Both the position numbers and the translations under genes were made by a program. Positions 8,541 through 17,733 of a stretch of DNA of 64,000 bases are shown piece after piece. The notes under the pieces were generated by a model. The model was not told the DNA's origin. It did not search any database and saw nothing but the letters and a program-made list of their open reading frames with translations. The stretch is from Magnetococcales bacterium (GTDB taxonomy: Bacteria > Pseudomonadota > Magnetococcia > Magnetococcales > Magnetaquicoccaceae): the NCBI GenBank assembly GCA_015231755.1, contig JADGAZ010000019.1, positions 1 to 64,000 of the forward strand, in the 5' to 3' direction. The first letter of the stretch is position 1. The number at the start of each line of letters is the position of its first letter.

Positions 8541-11279
8541 TCAGATATCCTCCAGATCACGGGGCAACAGGAATTGAAACGCCGCCCCTTGACCCAACTG
8601 GCTCTCCACCCAGATCCGCCCCCGGTGACGATCGATGATCCGTTGGCAAATGGTCAAGCCCAACCCGGTACCCAGGGGAACATCCTTGGTTTCATCCCGC
8701 GCCTGATCCACCTGATGAAACTTCTCGAACACCTTTTCCAGGTCGTCCTTGGGGATGCCCGGTCCGTTGTCGGTCACGGTCACCCCGACGCCTTCCGGGC
8801 CTTCGTGGGTGCGAACCTGAACCATGCCGGTTCCGGAGACGCAGAATTTGACGGCATTGGACAACAGATTGATCACCACCTGAATGATCTTGTCCCGATC
8901 CGCCCGCAACAACACCGGATGGTCCGGAGCCTGGTGGATCATGCGCACGGATTTATTCTCGAACAGTTGATGGGTGGCGTCGATGGCGTCACGGGTGATC
9001 TCCACCAGATCCACCTGGGTCAAATGCCACTCCATCTTGCCCGATTCGATCCGGGCCAGATCGAGAATCTGGTTGACCAGACGGGTCAACCGTTCCGCCT
9101 CCTTGATGATGATTTCCGTAAACTTGTGACGATCTTCCGACTCCATCTCCTCGTTGTCCCGCAGAATTTCGGAGAAGGCACGAATCGAGGTCAAAGGGGT
9201 GCGCAGTTCATGACTGACGGTTGAAATGAACTCGTCTTTCAGCCGATCCAACTCCTGCAACCGTTCGTTGGCCTCTTGCAACTGACGGGTGGCCGCTTCC
9301 AACTGACGGGATTTCAACTCCAGCCGCTGGCTGTACTCGATCACCTGACTGGTTTCGTCCAGGATGCGCATCACCCCATGGAGATCCAGCTCCTCGCCCT
9401 TCACCACAGACGACACCATCACCCGGGCCGAGGCCGAACCAATAGCCCCGGTCAGCCGTTTCTCCGCGAACGCCACCAGATGGGCCGGCGCCTGGGACTG
9501 TTCGTCGAGCTTGAGAAGGCGGTGCTGAAGATAATTGGAGAAATCCAATTCAGCCTGGACTGGTCCGATAAAACGCGACACCAATTTTTTCAAATCCGCC
9601 ACCGAGACGAAACCGCTCCACAGGTATTCGTTGCCCCCCTTGGCTCCCTTCTCGAAGACATTGACAAAATTCAGAGCCTGAATCTGTTCCACGGCGGTCT
9701 GACGATCAAACAGGGAAATCACCACCAGAACCCCGACATTGGCCAGCAGGCTCCAAAAAACCGAATGGGTAATGGGATCAAAGACCGTCAGTCCAAACAA
9801 AGCCTGGGGTTTCAACCAGCCGATGCCCCAGGGACCATGGTGCAAAAAGCTCTCCGCGATCCAGCCGGATTTGGCGAACGAGGCGAACAGCAACGTATGG
9901 GACCAGACCACAAAACCAGCCACCAATCCCCCCAAAGCCCCGCGCCGACTCACTCCGGGCCAATAGATTCCGATGAGAATCGCCGGGGCGAACTGGGCCA
10001 CCGCCGCGAACGAAATGATGCCGATGCTCACCAGGGTATGGGATTCACCGATCAGCCGGAAATAAAGATACCCCAGAAACATCAAACCGATGATGATCCC
10101 GCGCCGGATGGTCAGGATCATGCCCGACAGATCCTCCCGGAACGCGGCGCGAAACCGCAGCAGCAACGGCAAAACCAGATCGTTGCTGACCATGGTGGAC
10201 ATGGCGATGGCCTCGACGATCACCATGCTGGTGGCCGCCGACAATCCCCCCAGATAGACGAACAGGGCCAACCACACCTGCCCTCCATGAATCGGCAGGG
10301 TCAACACATAGGTATCCGGATCCATGCCCTGGCCCGCGAAGATCAACCGTCCCGCCAGGGCGATGGGCAGCACAAACAGATTGAAGGCCAACAGATACAA
10401 AGGAAACAGCCAAGCGGCCTGACGGATGTGGGCCGGATTGACGTTTTCCACCACCAGCACCTGAAACTGGCGGGGCAGGAACAAAACCGCCATCATAGCC
10501 AGCAGGGTCATGGAAAACCAGGAGACATATCCCCCGGGCATGGCCTCGAAGGTCATCAGGCGCCGCACTCCCGGATCGGCCATGGCCTTGGTGAAAAGAT
10601 CCCCAAAACCATCGAACATTCCAAAAGTGACAAACAGCCCCACGAACAAAAAAGCCCCGAGTTTCACCATGGATTCAAACGCGATGGCGGTCACCATCCC
10701 TTCATGGCGTTCGCTGGCATCCAGATGACGGGTACCGAACAGAATGGAAAACAACGCCAGGATCATGGCCACATACAATGCGGTATCATCCCAGGGCGCG
10801 GATGGCCCCCGGATGGCCAGATCCGCATCCAGACGATGAACCAGCACATCCAGACTGACCGCCACCGCCTTCAACTGCAAAGCGATGTAAGGCATGATGC
10901 CGATCACCACGAACAAAGTCACCATGCCCCCGAGCAAAGGACTCTTGCCATAGCGGGAGGAGATGAAATCGGCGATGGAGGTGATGTGATTGACTTTGGA
11001 GATGGCGATGATCTTGCCCAGCAGAAAAATCCACAACGCGGCCATGATGGTGGGACCAAGAAAAATGGGCAGAAAACCGATGCCGGTTTCCGCCGCCCGT
11101 CCCACGCTGCCGTAATAGGTCCAGGAGGTGCAATAGACCGCGATGGAAAGCGTATAAATGGTGGGATTGTTGACCAGAGAGCGACCGTTGGCCGCGCGCC
11201 AGTCCGCATGATAGGCCACCGCGAACAACAGCCCCAGATACAACACCGAAACCAGAGGAACAATCCACTGCCAGGACAT
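8541..11279 (-). CDS. Sodium:solute symporter-histidine kinase fusion (CbrA/CrbS-like)
   Basis: A 912-residue membrane sensor kinase. Residues 1-~500 form a sodium:solute symporter domain of about 13 helices (for example SVLYLGLLFAVAYHADWR and VYCTSWTYYGSVG). A linker and a coiled coil (LELKSRQLEAATRQLQEANE, ~650) follow. HisKA has the phospho-acceptor His in STVSHELRTPL (~residue 689), and the HATPase has N, G1 and G2 boxes ([30 protein letters not shown]). CbrA and CrbS proteins of this architecture control carbon-source and acetate responses. Gene order here (acs, actP, DUF294, receiver, exonuclease fusion, CbrX-like, this gene) supports acetate or carbon-flux sensing. Whether the symporter half transports or only senses cannot be told. 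Confidence 0.88.
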   Translation of the reverse strand: MSWQWIVPLVSVLYLGLLFAVAYHADWRAANGRSLVNNPTIYTLSIAVYCTSWTYYGSVGRAAETGIGFLPIFLGPTIMAALWIFLLGKIIAISKVNHITSIADFISSRYGKSPLLGGMVTLFVVIGIMPYIALQLKAVAVSLDVLVHRLDADLAIRGPSAPWDDTALYVAMILALFSILFGTRHLDASERHEGMVTAIAFESMVKLGAFLFVGLFVTFGMFDGFGDLFTKAMADPGVRRLMTFEAMPGGYVSWFSMTLLAMMAVLFLPRQFQVLVVENVNPAHIRQAAWLFPLYLLAFNLFVLPIALAGRLIFAGQGMDPDTYVLTLPIHGGQVWLALFVYLGGLSAATSMVIVEAIAMSTMVSNDLVLPLLLRFRAAFREDLSGMILTIRRGIIIGLMFLGYLYFRLIGESHTLVSIGIISFAAVAQFAPAILIGIYWPGVSRRGALGGLVAGFVVWSHTLLFASFAKSGWIAESFLHHGPWGIGWLKPQALFGLTVFDPITHSVFWSLLANVGVLVVISLFDRQTAVEQIQALNFVNVFEKGAKGGNEYLWSGFVSVADLKKLVSRFIGPVQAELDFSNYLQHRLLKLDEQSQAPAHLVAFAEKRLTGAIGSASARVMVSSVVKGEELDLHGVMRILDETSQVIEYSQRLELKSRQLEAATRQLQEANERLQELDRLKDEFISTVSHELRTPLTSIRAFSEILRDNEEMESEDRHKFTEIIIKEAERLTRLVNQILDLARIESGKMEWHLTQVDLVEITRDAIDATHQLFENKSVRMIHQAPDHPVLLRADRDKIIQVVINLLSNAVKFCVSGTGMVQVRTHEGPEGVGVTVTDNGPGIPKDDLEKVFEKFHQVDQARDETKDVPLGTGLGLTICQRIIDRHRGRIWVESQLGQGAAFQFLLPRDLEDI

Positions 11280-11286
11280 GTTTTTC

Positions 11287-11496
11287 TTAGTTCTTTTCCA
11301 TGGGTCCGCGACGCATGGCCAGGGCGATCATGGCGACAAAGCCCAGCCAAAACACAAACAGGTACAGCCACAACACCGGCACGCCCCAGATCATCCGATC
11401 CAGGCTCACCAGGGACAATACCGGATAGTTGATGGCCAAAGCCCCCAACAGGGCCAACACCACCAGACGCTCCTTGCGACGTTTCATCATGGGCAT
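11287..11496 (-). CDS. Small two-helix membrane protein upstream of the symporter-kinase (CbrX-like)
   Basis: Encodes 69 residues (MPMMKRRKERLVVLALLG...). It has two hydrophobic segments (LVVLALLGALAINYPVLSLV and VPVLWLYLFVFWLGFVAMIAL) with a basic start and a charged end (RRGPMEKN). The ATG at 11496 lies one base after the stop of the exonuclease-fusion gene and the symporter-kinase starts 7 bp downstream, so all three are translationally coupled. A small hydrophobic protein in exactly this place, CbrX, is known upstream of cbrA in pseudomonads. Equivalence rests on position and topology, not a sequence match. A longer reading frame upstream overlaps the previous gene and was not used. Confidence 0.7.
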   Translation of the reverse strand: MPMMKRRKERLVVLALLGALAINYPVLSLVSLDRMIWGVPVLWLYLFVFWLGFVAMIALAMRRGPMEKN

Positions 11497-11497
11497 G

Positions 11498-13624
11498 TCA
11501 GTAGTTGGCCTCGGCTTGTTGACGACGGATCCGCACCATGCTGTCGGAAGCCCGCATGGCAAGTCCCAGGGTGGAAATGCCTTTGGCTTTCAGCAGTTCC
11601 AACAACCGCTGAAACACCTCCGCCGTGACCATGGCATCCCCCATGGCGGTATGGCGCAGATGGGTCTGCACATCGACCCCGAGACGCTCGGCGATGGCAT
11701 CCAGGGTATGATCCGTCACCTCGTCGTGGAGATAGACCGAAAGCAGCAGGGTATCGAGCACCGGATTGTCGAAACGTACCCGGCACGCCTCCTCCTTGAG
11801 CTGCAAAAAACGCATGTCGAAGGCGGCATTGTGAGCCACCAGCACCGAGTCGCCGACAAACGCCTTGAACTGGGGCAGCACCTCTTGAATGGTGGGTTTA
11901 TCCGCCACATCGGCGTTGGTGATGCCATGAATCCGGATCGACTCCTCGGGAATGGGACGACCGGGATTGATCAAGCGCTCGAAACGTTCTCCCAGCAGCA
12001 CACGACCATTCACGATGCGCACACCGGCCAAGGCGATGATCTCATCCCCCCTGGAAGGCTGCAACCCGGTGGTTTCGCTGTCGAAAACCACATAGCTCAA
12101 ACCGGAAAGGGACATGGCCAGCCGGGTGCCCAGGGAGTCGAAGGCATTCATCAACGAAAAATCATAAAATTCCGGACGCTCCGGAATCTCTTCGACCGGA
12201 AATTTCCACTGCCGGGGCGACGGGGCCACCGGCAGACGCAACATGGCATATCCGGGGCGCCGATGGGGTTGACTCCAGACCTCACAGCCGTGACGTTCCA
12301 GAATCTCCTCCAGACGGATCACCGCGCCACCGTCTTCCAGCTTGATGGCATGCCAGGATTCCACCTCCGAGGCGGAAATGGGAATGCCGGGCCAGATCAG
12401 ATCCAGATAGATCCGATGATTGCCCATCAAGGCCTCTACCTCGACGCCCACCGAACCCGCATGCTCCCGGATTTTTTGCATCATGCGTTCCAGCGCCAAC
12501 AACAAAGCCGGCGCATCGGCCTGAATCCACAAAGCCTCTCCCACCGGATGGACCGGCACCCCGCCCCGATATTTTTCCAGCCGTCTGGCCAGGGCGTCGA
12601 TCAGATCGGAGGTGAGCACGTCGTTCAAGATCCAGTGTTCGGAAGCCAACGTGTCGGCCTCGGTGGCAATGGAGTCCAGACGCACGGAGAGTTCCCCCAC
12701 CTCGTCATGCATCACCGCCACGAACCGTTCCCGGGCTTCGGGTTCCATGTCCCCATGGTCCATGAGGGTTTCGGCAGCGGCGCGCAAATTGGCCACCGGT
12801 CCCCGGATGTTCTCCAGGGCGTGACGGATCAGCCGGTCGCTGCGCCGCAAACCCGAGACCCGACGGGTCGCCTCCTCGAAGGTGATGAGATAAAAATTCT
12901 GCTCCGCCTCATGACACGGAAACAGACTCATGGCGCAATCCAGCATCACGTCTTCGTGTATGGCCGCGCAGAAAAAACGCGCATCCCCCTTGTCCGCACA
13001 GCCGTTTGGGGTGGCGTGACACCGGTTGAGAAACTCCATGGTGGTTTCCAGAGGAGTACGGGCGCACAGTTCGTACAAGGATCGGCCCAGTCCCAACGAG
13101 TCCTGACGGTTGCGGAACAGATTCTGGGCCGCCACGTTGTACAACACGATGCCCGCATCCGCATTGATGACGATCAACCCGACATTCAGGTGTTTGATCA
13201 CCTTTTCCAGACGTTCCATTCCCGCGATCTGATTGGCCAGCGCCTCATGGACCTCACGCCGGGCCTGCAACAGGGCGGTTCCCATCTGACGCGCCGAATC
13301 CGGCAACGCTCCCAACAGATGATCCGATTCCAAGATGATCTCATGGGTCGGGTCGGCATTGGCGATGATGGCAAGATCCCGACTGACATGGACCAGAGGT
13401 TTGAGCAAAACCTTGTCCAGCCAGGACCAGATCTGGACCAGCACACCGCCGAGCAGAAACAGTACCAGCAGCGACAAGGCCACATGGGTATGCAGCCAAC
13501 CCAGGGTTGTGCCATCCAGTTCGGGCAGATTGCGGTTCGCCTCCCAGGCCACTCCCGCCAGAGCACCCAGGGCAAGCAGCAAAAAAGCCCCCAGAATCCA
13601 CCAGAATTGATGACGACCGTTCAT
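11498..13624 (-). CDS. Membrane PAS/degenerate histidine kinase fused to a DnaQ-like 3'-5' exonuclease
   Basis: A 708-residue fusion. Two N-terminal transmembrane helices (~5-25 and ~43-65) precede a HAMP-like linker, a PAS domain (~155-275, [18 protein letters not shown]) and a region laid out like HisKA plus HATPase (~285-495). In the HisKA-like helix the phospho-acceptor is missing: [11 protein letters not shown] stands where SHELRTPLxxI is expected, and no G boxes are evident. Residues ~508-690 are a DEDDh exonuclease with motif I FDSETTG (~515), motif [12 protein letters not shown] and motif III HTAMGDA, so nuclease activity is plausible. The gene sits between a receiver protein and the CbrX-like/kinase pair. 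DnaQ-like proteins are known neighbours of DUF294 genes, but this membrane-kinase layout is unusual. Its target (DNA, RNA or a nucleotide) is unknown. Confidence 0.82.
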   Translation of the reverse strand: MNGRHQFWWILGAFLLLALGALAGVAWEANRNLPELDGTTLGWLHTHVALSLLVLFLLGGVLVQIWSWLDKVLLKPLVHVSRDLAIIANADPTHEIILESDHLLGALPDSARQMGTALLQARREVHEALANQIAGMERLEKVIKHLNVGLIVINADAGIVLYNVAAQNLFRNRQDSLGLGRSLYELCARTPLETTMEFLNRCHATPNGCADKGDARFFCAAIHEDVMLDCAMSLFPCHEAEQNFYLITFEEATRRVSGLRRSDRLIRHALENIRGPVANLRAAAETLMDHGDMEPEARERFVAVMHDEVGELSVRLDSIATEADTLASEHWILNDVLTSDLIDALARRLEKYRGGVPVHPVGEALWIQADAPALLLALERMMQKIREHAGSVGVEVEALMGNHRIYLDLIWPGIPISASEVESWHAIKLEDGGAVIRLEEILERHGCEVWSQPHRRPGYAMLRLPVAPSPRQWKFPVEEIPERPEFYDFSLMNAFDSLGTRLAMSLSGLSYVVFDSETTGLQPSRGDEIIALAGVRIVNGRVLLGERFERLINPGRPIPEESIRIHGITNADVADKPTIQEVLPQFKAFVGDSVLVAHNAAFDMRFLQLKEEACRVRFDNPVLDTLLLSVYLHDEVTDHTLDAIAERLGVDVQTHLRHTAMGDAMVTAEVFQRLLELLKAKGISTLGLAMRASDSMVRIRRQQAEANY

Positions 13625-13632
13625 TCAGGGCA

Positions 13633-14010
13633 TCAATCGTTTTTCAGGCCGAGCATTTCCCGCACCTTGAGAACCAGTTCACGGGTGGCGAAAGGTTTGG
13701 TCACATAATCATCCGCCCCCAAGGCCAATCCCTTTTCCTGTTCCACCTCCCGCCCCTTGGCGGTGAGCATGATGATCCGTACCCCCTGATAACGGGAATC
13801 GGCACGAATCGCCTCGCACACCTCATAGCCGTTCTTTTTGGGAATCATGACATCCAGCAACACCAGATCGGGTTTCCTCTCCTCAACCGCCTGAAGCGCA
13901 GCATCGCCATCACCGACCGATCGGACCGAAAAGCCCTCCTTTTTCATGAGAAATTCCAAGGACAAAACGATGTTGGGCGCGTCGTCCACGATCAAGATTT
14001 CAATCGGCAT
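13633..14010 (-). CDS. Single-domain response regulator (CheY-like receiver)
   Basis: A 125-residue stand-alone receiver. It has the acidic pocket (LIVDDAP), phospho-acceptor Asp in LVLLDVMIPKKNG (~54), the conserved Thr/Ala switch (MLTAKG) and Lys in TKPF. No output domain is present. The ATG at 14010 was chosen because GGGAG lies just upstream; the longer open frame adds six residues. It sits between the DUF294 and exonuclease-fusion genes, so it is a likely phosphorylation partner of the symporter-kinase. How it passes the signal on is not evident, because no DNA-binding domain is fused. Confidence 0.88.
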   Translation of the reverse strand: MPIEILIVDDAPNIVLSLEFLMKKEGFSVRSVGDGDAALQAVEERKPDLVLLDVMIPKKNGYEVCEAIRADSRYQGVRIIMLTAKGREVEQEKGLALGADDYVTKPFATRELVLKVREMLGLKND

Positions 14011-14029
14011 CCCCCATCTCCCACACACT

Positions 14030-15484
14030 CTATTGTAGCTGTCTCAATCTGAAATGATGGCTGATCAATTGCTTGAATCCATCCACCACCCCCAGGGAAT
14101 CACGCAGATACTCCCGCTCCAACCGACCCAAATCATCGATCAATAGATAATCCCCATCTCCTCCGTGCCGCATCCGGGCATCCAGCTTCACCCGCACCCG
14201 CAGGCCAGAAAGAAAATCAAACGCATCGATCAAATCGTTGCCCAGCGATTGTTCCAGCACCCCCCGACGGACCAGAGCGCGCAACCGATGGACCGTATTG
14301 ACATTTTTGAGCTTATGTTCCAAGGCCAGACTGCGCACCCCATGGACAATCGGGAAGACGCCGCCCTTCTTGATATCAATTTGCCCCTGTTTGTTCCCTT
14401 TTTCCACGATAAAACGGTTGAAGAGTCCCAATGGGGTCTCGAAGGACAAAACCGGCATGGCAAAATGCGCGTAAAAAGTCGGATCGTTGGGAAGGTGATC
14501 CAGAAAAAAATCCCGTGCCCGGCGAAACAGACCGTAATGGCCCGCCACGGGGCGAGAGTCATAAAATATGGCCAACTGCATCAAGTTGGAAGGAGAAGGA
14601 TTGCGAATCCAGTTGAGAAACAGCCCCTCATACGCATCGACCCGACCGCCCCACTGGGGATTGGTCATCATGACGTTGCCGGGACACGGCGGATAACCCA
14701 ACTGGATCAAGGCCGTAGTAAAGGCGTGACAAAAGGCCTGATACGCGATGACGGAACATTGATCATCGGCGATGAGGGCGTTGTCCTGATCGCTTTTGAT
14801 GATCTGTTCTCCCCGACCTTCGCTGCCCATGACCACGATGCACACATGATCGAGCAGATCCGGGGGAGACAGGATGTTGGCCGTTTTTTCAAATACTTGA
14901 CGATCCAGTTCCCGCACCAGACGGCTGATGTAACGGGGCTTGACCCCCTTGGTGACCAAAGAATCCACCAGATGAGGCTGATGGCTGGTGGCATAGGCCA
15001 GTTCGGACAAGGTGGAGGCGCGTAGAATACGCTGAATGGTCAACGAGGCGTGATTGGTCAAAAAGGAGAGCAACTCGGTCAAACCCAGAATGCCGGTGAC
15101 CTGCCCGGCTGAACCCACCACCACCCGGCTCACCCCCCGCTTGGTCATGATGAGCAACGCCTTGAACAGCAATTCGTCCGGGGAGGCCATGATCAGTTTC
15201 CAGGTGGCGATCGGGCCTATGGGGGCATCCACCGGAAGTTCGGACAAGGCCAAGGCATCGCGGATGTCGGCACTGGTCAAGACCCCGTGTCGGGTCTCGT
15301 CCCGGACCAAAAGCGCGTCGATACGGCGCGCGCGCATTTTCGCGGCCGCATCACGAATGGAGGTACACGCATCCAGGATGACAGGCTTGGTCAAATCCAG
15401 ATCCCGGATGCGTGAGGTCAACAAAGGAACGTCGGAATTCTCGGAGTCCAATGCACGGATCCCAGGCCATGAAAGCCGGACCAT
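14030..15484 (-). CDS. CBS-pair / DUF294 nucleotidyltransferase-like protein
   Basis: Encodes about 484 residues. Two CBS repeats come first (~25-85, DACTSIRDAAAKM; ~95-150, MTKRGVSRVVVG). A GlnD/KNTase-type nucleotidyltransferase-like domain follows with GSEGRGEQ and SDQDNAL (~217-235), then the DUF294 C-terminal domain. The usual N-terminal cyclic-nucleotide-binding domain of this family (~600 residues) is absent, giving a short form. Members commonly lie next to acetate permease and DnaQ-like genes, as here, and are thought to be adenylate-responsive regulators; substrates are unproven. The ATG at 15484 has no ribosome site and lies in a perfect 15-bp hairpin. TTG at 15451, preceded by GGGAT, is an alternative start. 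Confidence 0.85.
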   Translation of the reverse strand: MVRLSWPGIRALDSENSDVPLLTSRIRDLDLTKPVILDACTSIRDAAAKMRARRIDALLVRDETRHGVLTSADIRDALALSELPVDAPIGPIATWKLIMASPDELLFKALLIMTKRGVSRVVVGSAGQVTGILGLTELLSFLTNHASLTIQRILRASTLSELAYATSHQPHLVDSLVTKGVKPRYISRLVRELDRQVFEKTANILSPPDLLDHVCIVVMGSEGRGEQIIKSDQDNALIADDQCSVIAYQAFCHAFTTALIQLGYPPCPGNVMMTNPQWGGRVDAYEGLFLNWIRNPSPSNLMQLAIFYDSRPVAGHYGLFRRARDFFLDHLPNDPTFYAHFAMPVLSFETPLGLFNRFIVEKGNKQGQIDIKKGGVFPIVHGVRSLALEHKLKNVNTVHRLRALVRRGVLEQSLGNDLIDAFDFLSGLRVRVKLDARMRHGGDGDYLLIDDLGRLEREYLRDSLGVVDGFKQLISHHFRLRQLQ

Positions 15485-15503
15485 GCGCCATGGTCCGGCT
15501 TTC
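15471..15503 (-). repeat. Perfect 15-bp hairpin between actP and the DUF294 gene
   Basis: Arm 15471-15485 and arm 15489-15503 are exact reverse complements with a three-base loop. The dyad begins 17 bp after the actP stop and contains the annotated ATG of the DUF294 gene. No T-run follows on either strand, so a simple Rho-independent terminator is unlikely. It could block initiation of the downstream gene or protect the 3' end of the actP message. Confidence 0.8.
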
Positions 15504-15519
15504 GGGCTTTAGTCAAATG

Positions 15520-17214
15520 TCAGTGATTGGAGGCTCCAGACGCACCGATGCCGGTTTCGCAGCGAACGGCCTGCGCATCGAAGAGATTACGCTCGGCCTG
15601 AGCCTGTTGGCTGCCATCGAGCTTGGAGAAGAGCCAGCAACCGACAAACGCCAACGTCATGGAGAAGATGGCCGGATCCTTGTAGGGGAACAAGGGGGCT
15701 TTGTTGGCCAGCACATCCACCCAGACGGTTTTCGACAACACCACCATGGTCACGGTGGAGATGAGACCCAAGGATCCACCGATCATGGCGCCACGGGTGG
15801 TAAGATTCTTCCAGTAGATGGAGAGAATCAGGATCGGGAAGTTGGCCGAGGCGGCAATGGCGAAGGCCAGACCCACCATGAAGGCCACATTCTGCTTCTC
15901 GAACTGAATCCCGAGGAAGATGGCAATGACGCCGATGACCAAAGCGGAGAATTTGGAGATGCGAATCTCCTTGCGCTCGTCCACTTTCCCACCACAAATG
16001 GCGTTGGCATAGATATCGTGGGAGACGGCGGAAGCACCCGCGAGGGTCAAGCCGGAGACCACGGCCAGGATGGTGGCGAAAGCCACGGCGGAAACGAAGC
16101 CGAGGAACAGATCACCGCCGGTGGCATGAGCCATATGGATGGCGGCCATGTTGTTGCCACCATTCAAGGTACCCTTGATCGCATCCACATACTGGGGATT
16201 CGGAGCGACCATCACCACGGCACCAAAGCCGATGATGAAGGTAAGGATGTAGAAATAACCGATGAAGCCAGTGGCATAAAAGACCGATTTGCGGGCCTCT
16301 TTGGCGTTGGCCACGGTGAAGAAGCGCATGAGGATGTGGGGCAGTCCGGCGGTTCCGAACATCAGGGCCATGCCCAGAGAGATGGCCGATACCGGATCCG
16401 AAACCAGACCACCGGGTGCGAAGATATCCTTGTTGCCGGAGACCACCGCCTTGTGATCCGCCAGACCACTGGCTTTGACCCCTTCCATGGCGCTGCGGAA
16501 GAAGGCTTCCAGGTTGAAGCCCACATGATTGAGGGCACCGAAGGCAATGAAGGTGGCGCCCGTCAGCAGCAGAACGGCCTTGATGATCTGCACCCAGGTG
16601 GTGGCGATCATGCCACCGAAGGCCACGTACAGGATCATCAACACGCCGACGATCACCACCGCGGACTCATAAGGCAGCCCGAACAGGGTGCGAATGAGCT
16701 GACCTGCGCCCACCATCTGGGCAATCAGGTAGAGGATCACGGTAAACAGGGTTCCCAAAGCCGACAGAGTCCGAATGGGCACCCGGGACAGGCGGAAAGA
16801 AACGATGTCGGCGAAGGTATAACGGCCCAGGTTGCGCAATTGTTCGGCCATCAGGAAGAGAATGACCGGCCAACCCACCAGAAAGCCGATGGAGTAGATC
16901 AGTCCATCGTATCCCTTGGCGAACACCATGGCGGAGATACCCAGGAACGAGGCCGCCGACATGTAGTCACCGGCGATGGCCAGACCATTCTGGAAGCCGG
17001 TGATCCCGCCACCCGCCGCATAGAAGTCTTTGGTCGACTTGGTACGCGAGGCGGCCCAATAGGTGATGGCCAGGGTCACCGCCACGAAGATGAAAAACAT
17101 GACGATAGCGGTGATGTTCATTTTGCTCTCCGGTTTGGCCGCGTCAGCCGCCCAGAGCATCGAAGACCAGGATCCGGCGACGAGCGCGGATGCGAGAGCC
17201 GTCAACTGTTTCAT
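15520..17214 (-). CDS. actP: Cation/acetate symporter ActP
   Basis: A 564-residue sodium:solute symporter of the acetate permease branch, in the inner membrane. It starts with a cleavable-looking signal sequence ([20 protein letters not shown]), as in E. coli ActP, followed by about 13 transmembrane helices. Family segments include [33 protein letters not shown] and [18 protein letters not shown]. It takes up acetate, and probably other short carboxylates, for Acs. The ATG has a strong AAGGAGGAG site and overlaps the stop of the DUF485 gene by four bases. A hairpin just after its stop separates it from the regulatory genes. The Acs-DUF485-ActP set is the classical acetate scavenging module. 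Confidence 0.95.
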   Translation of the reverse strand: MKQLTALASALVAGSWSSMLWAADAAKPESKMNITAIVMFFIFVAVTLAITYWAASRTKSTKDFYAAGGGITGFQNGLAIAGDYMSAASFLGISAMVFAKGYDGLIYSIGFLVGWPVILFLMAEQLRNLGRYTFADIVSFRLSRVPIRTLSALGTLFTVILYLIAQMVGAGQLIRTLFGLPYESAVVIVGVLMILYVAFGGMIATTWVQIIKAVLLLTGATFIAFGALNHVGFNLEAFFRSAMEGVKASGLADHKAVVSGNKDIFAPGGLVSDPVSAISLGMALMFGTAGLPHILMRFFTVANAKEARKSVFYATGFIGYFYILTFIIGFGAVVMVAPNPQYVDAIKGTLNGGNNMAAIHMAHATGGDLFLGFVSAVAFATILAVVSGLTLAGASAVSHDIYANAICGGKVDERKEIRISKFSALVIGVIAIFLGIQFEKQNVAFMVGLAFAIAASANFPILILSIYWKNLTTRGAMIGGSLGLISTVTMVVLSKTVWVDVLANKAPLFPYKDPAIFSMTLAFVGCWLFSKLDGSQQAQAERNLFDAQAVRCETGIGASGASNH

Positions 17215-17534
17215 TTCGTCTCCTCCTTGATCTGACGGGTCAATTCATCGAATTCGCCATTGGCCCGACGTACATAAATTCCGGTCAGGAGGAAAGCCGA
17301 GACGATAATGCCAGCCCCGATGGGAATGCCAATCGAAATGACGCTCCCTTCAGAAATTTTCGTGCCCAGAGATTTGGGCGCGAAGGCGACCACCAGAATG
17401 AAGGCATAATAGATGATCAGCATCAGCCAGCTGAGTTTCCAGGCAAAGCTGGAGCGTTTGGTCACCAGCTCCGTGTATTTGGGATTCTTTTGAATCCGCG
17501 CGATGAGTTGTCCGTCTTGTGGATCATTATTCAT
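17211..17534 (-). CDS. yjcH: DUF485 inner-membrane protein (YjcH-like)
   Basis: A 107-residue protein with two transmembrane helices (~35-57 [19 protein letters not shown] and ~70-92 [20 protein letters not shown]) and a charged C-terminus. It matches the DUF485 proteins encoded between acs and actP in many bacteria, which are presumed to help the permease. The start was set at 17534 because AAAGGAGA precedes that ATG; the longer open frame would extend into the acs-side spacer. Its TGA overlaps the ATG of actP. Confidence 0.92.
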   Translation of the reverse strand: MNNDPQDGQLIARIQKNPKYTELVTKRSSFAWKLSWLMLIIYYAFILVVAFAPKSLGTKISEGSVISIGIPIGAGIIVSAFLLTGIYVRRANGEFDELTRQIKEETK

Positions 17535-17670
17535 GGGCAATCTCCTTTGATGGTTGTCGGCTGGATCATGGTTTCCCCCCCCCTCAATCCGCTGATCAAA
17601 ACGAGGGATGGCACGCCACAAACTCAAGCCCTGGTGTGAAGCCCGGGAACCGCGGCATCCGGACGCATAG

Positions 17671-17692
17671 GCCGGGGGGGGATCCCCCCGGC
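17671..17692. repeat. GC-only hairpin in the acs-yjcH spacer
   Basis: GCCGGGGGG and CCCCCCGGC form a 9-bp stem around a four-base loop. No T-run follows on either strand. It lies in the 200-bp gap between acs and the yjcH-actP genes and could be a processing or stability element. Nothing else in this gap looks coding. Confidence 0.6.
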
Positions 17693-17698
17693 GATGGT

Positions 17699-17717
17699 AA
17701 AACCGGAAACAATCCGG
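17699..17717 (-). terminator. Weak Rho-independent terminator after acs
   Basis: On the minus strand CCGGA and TCCGG form a 5-bp stem with a TTGTT loop, followed by TTTT, 17 bp after the acs stop. The stem is short, so read-through into yjcH-actP is likely. Confidence 0.4.
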
Positions 17718-17733
17718 CGTAAACAGCTTGAAA

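Noticed and set aside
9276-13708. Two long plus-strand open frames (718 and 759 codons) opposite the symporter-kinase and exonuclease fusion
   Set aside because: Composition is His/Gln/Gly-rich and patternless, while the minus-strand proteins have complete family motifs.
15412-17235. 607-codon plus-strand open frame opposite actP
   Set aside because: An antisense shadow of a clear ActP gene; no domain, Gly/His-rich.
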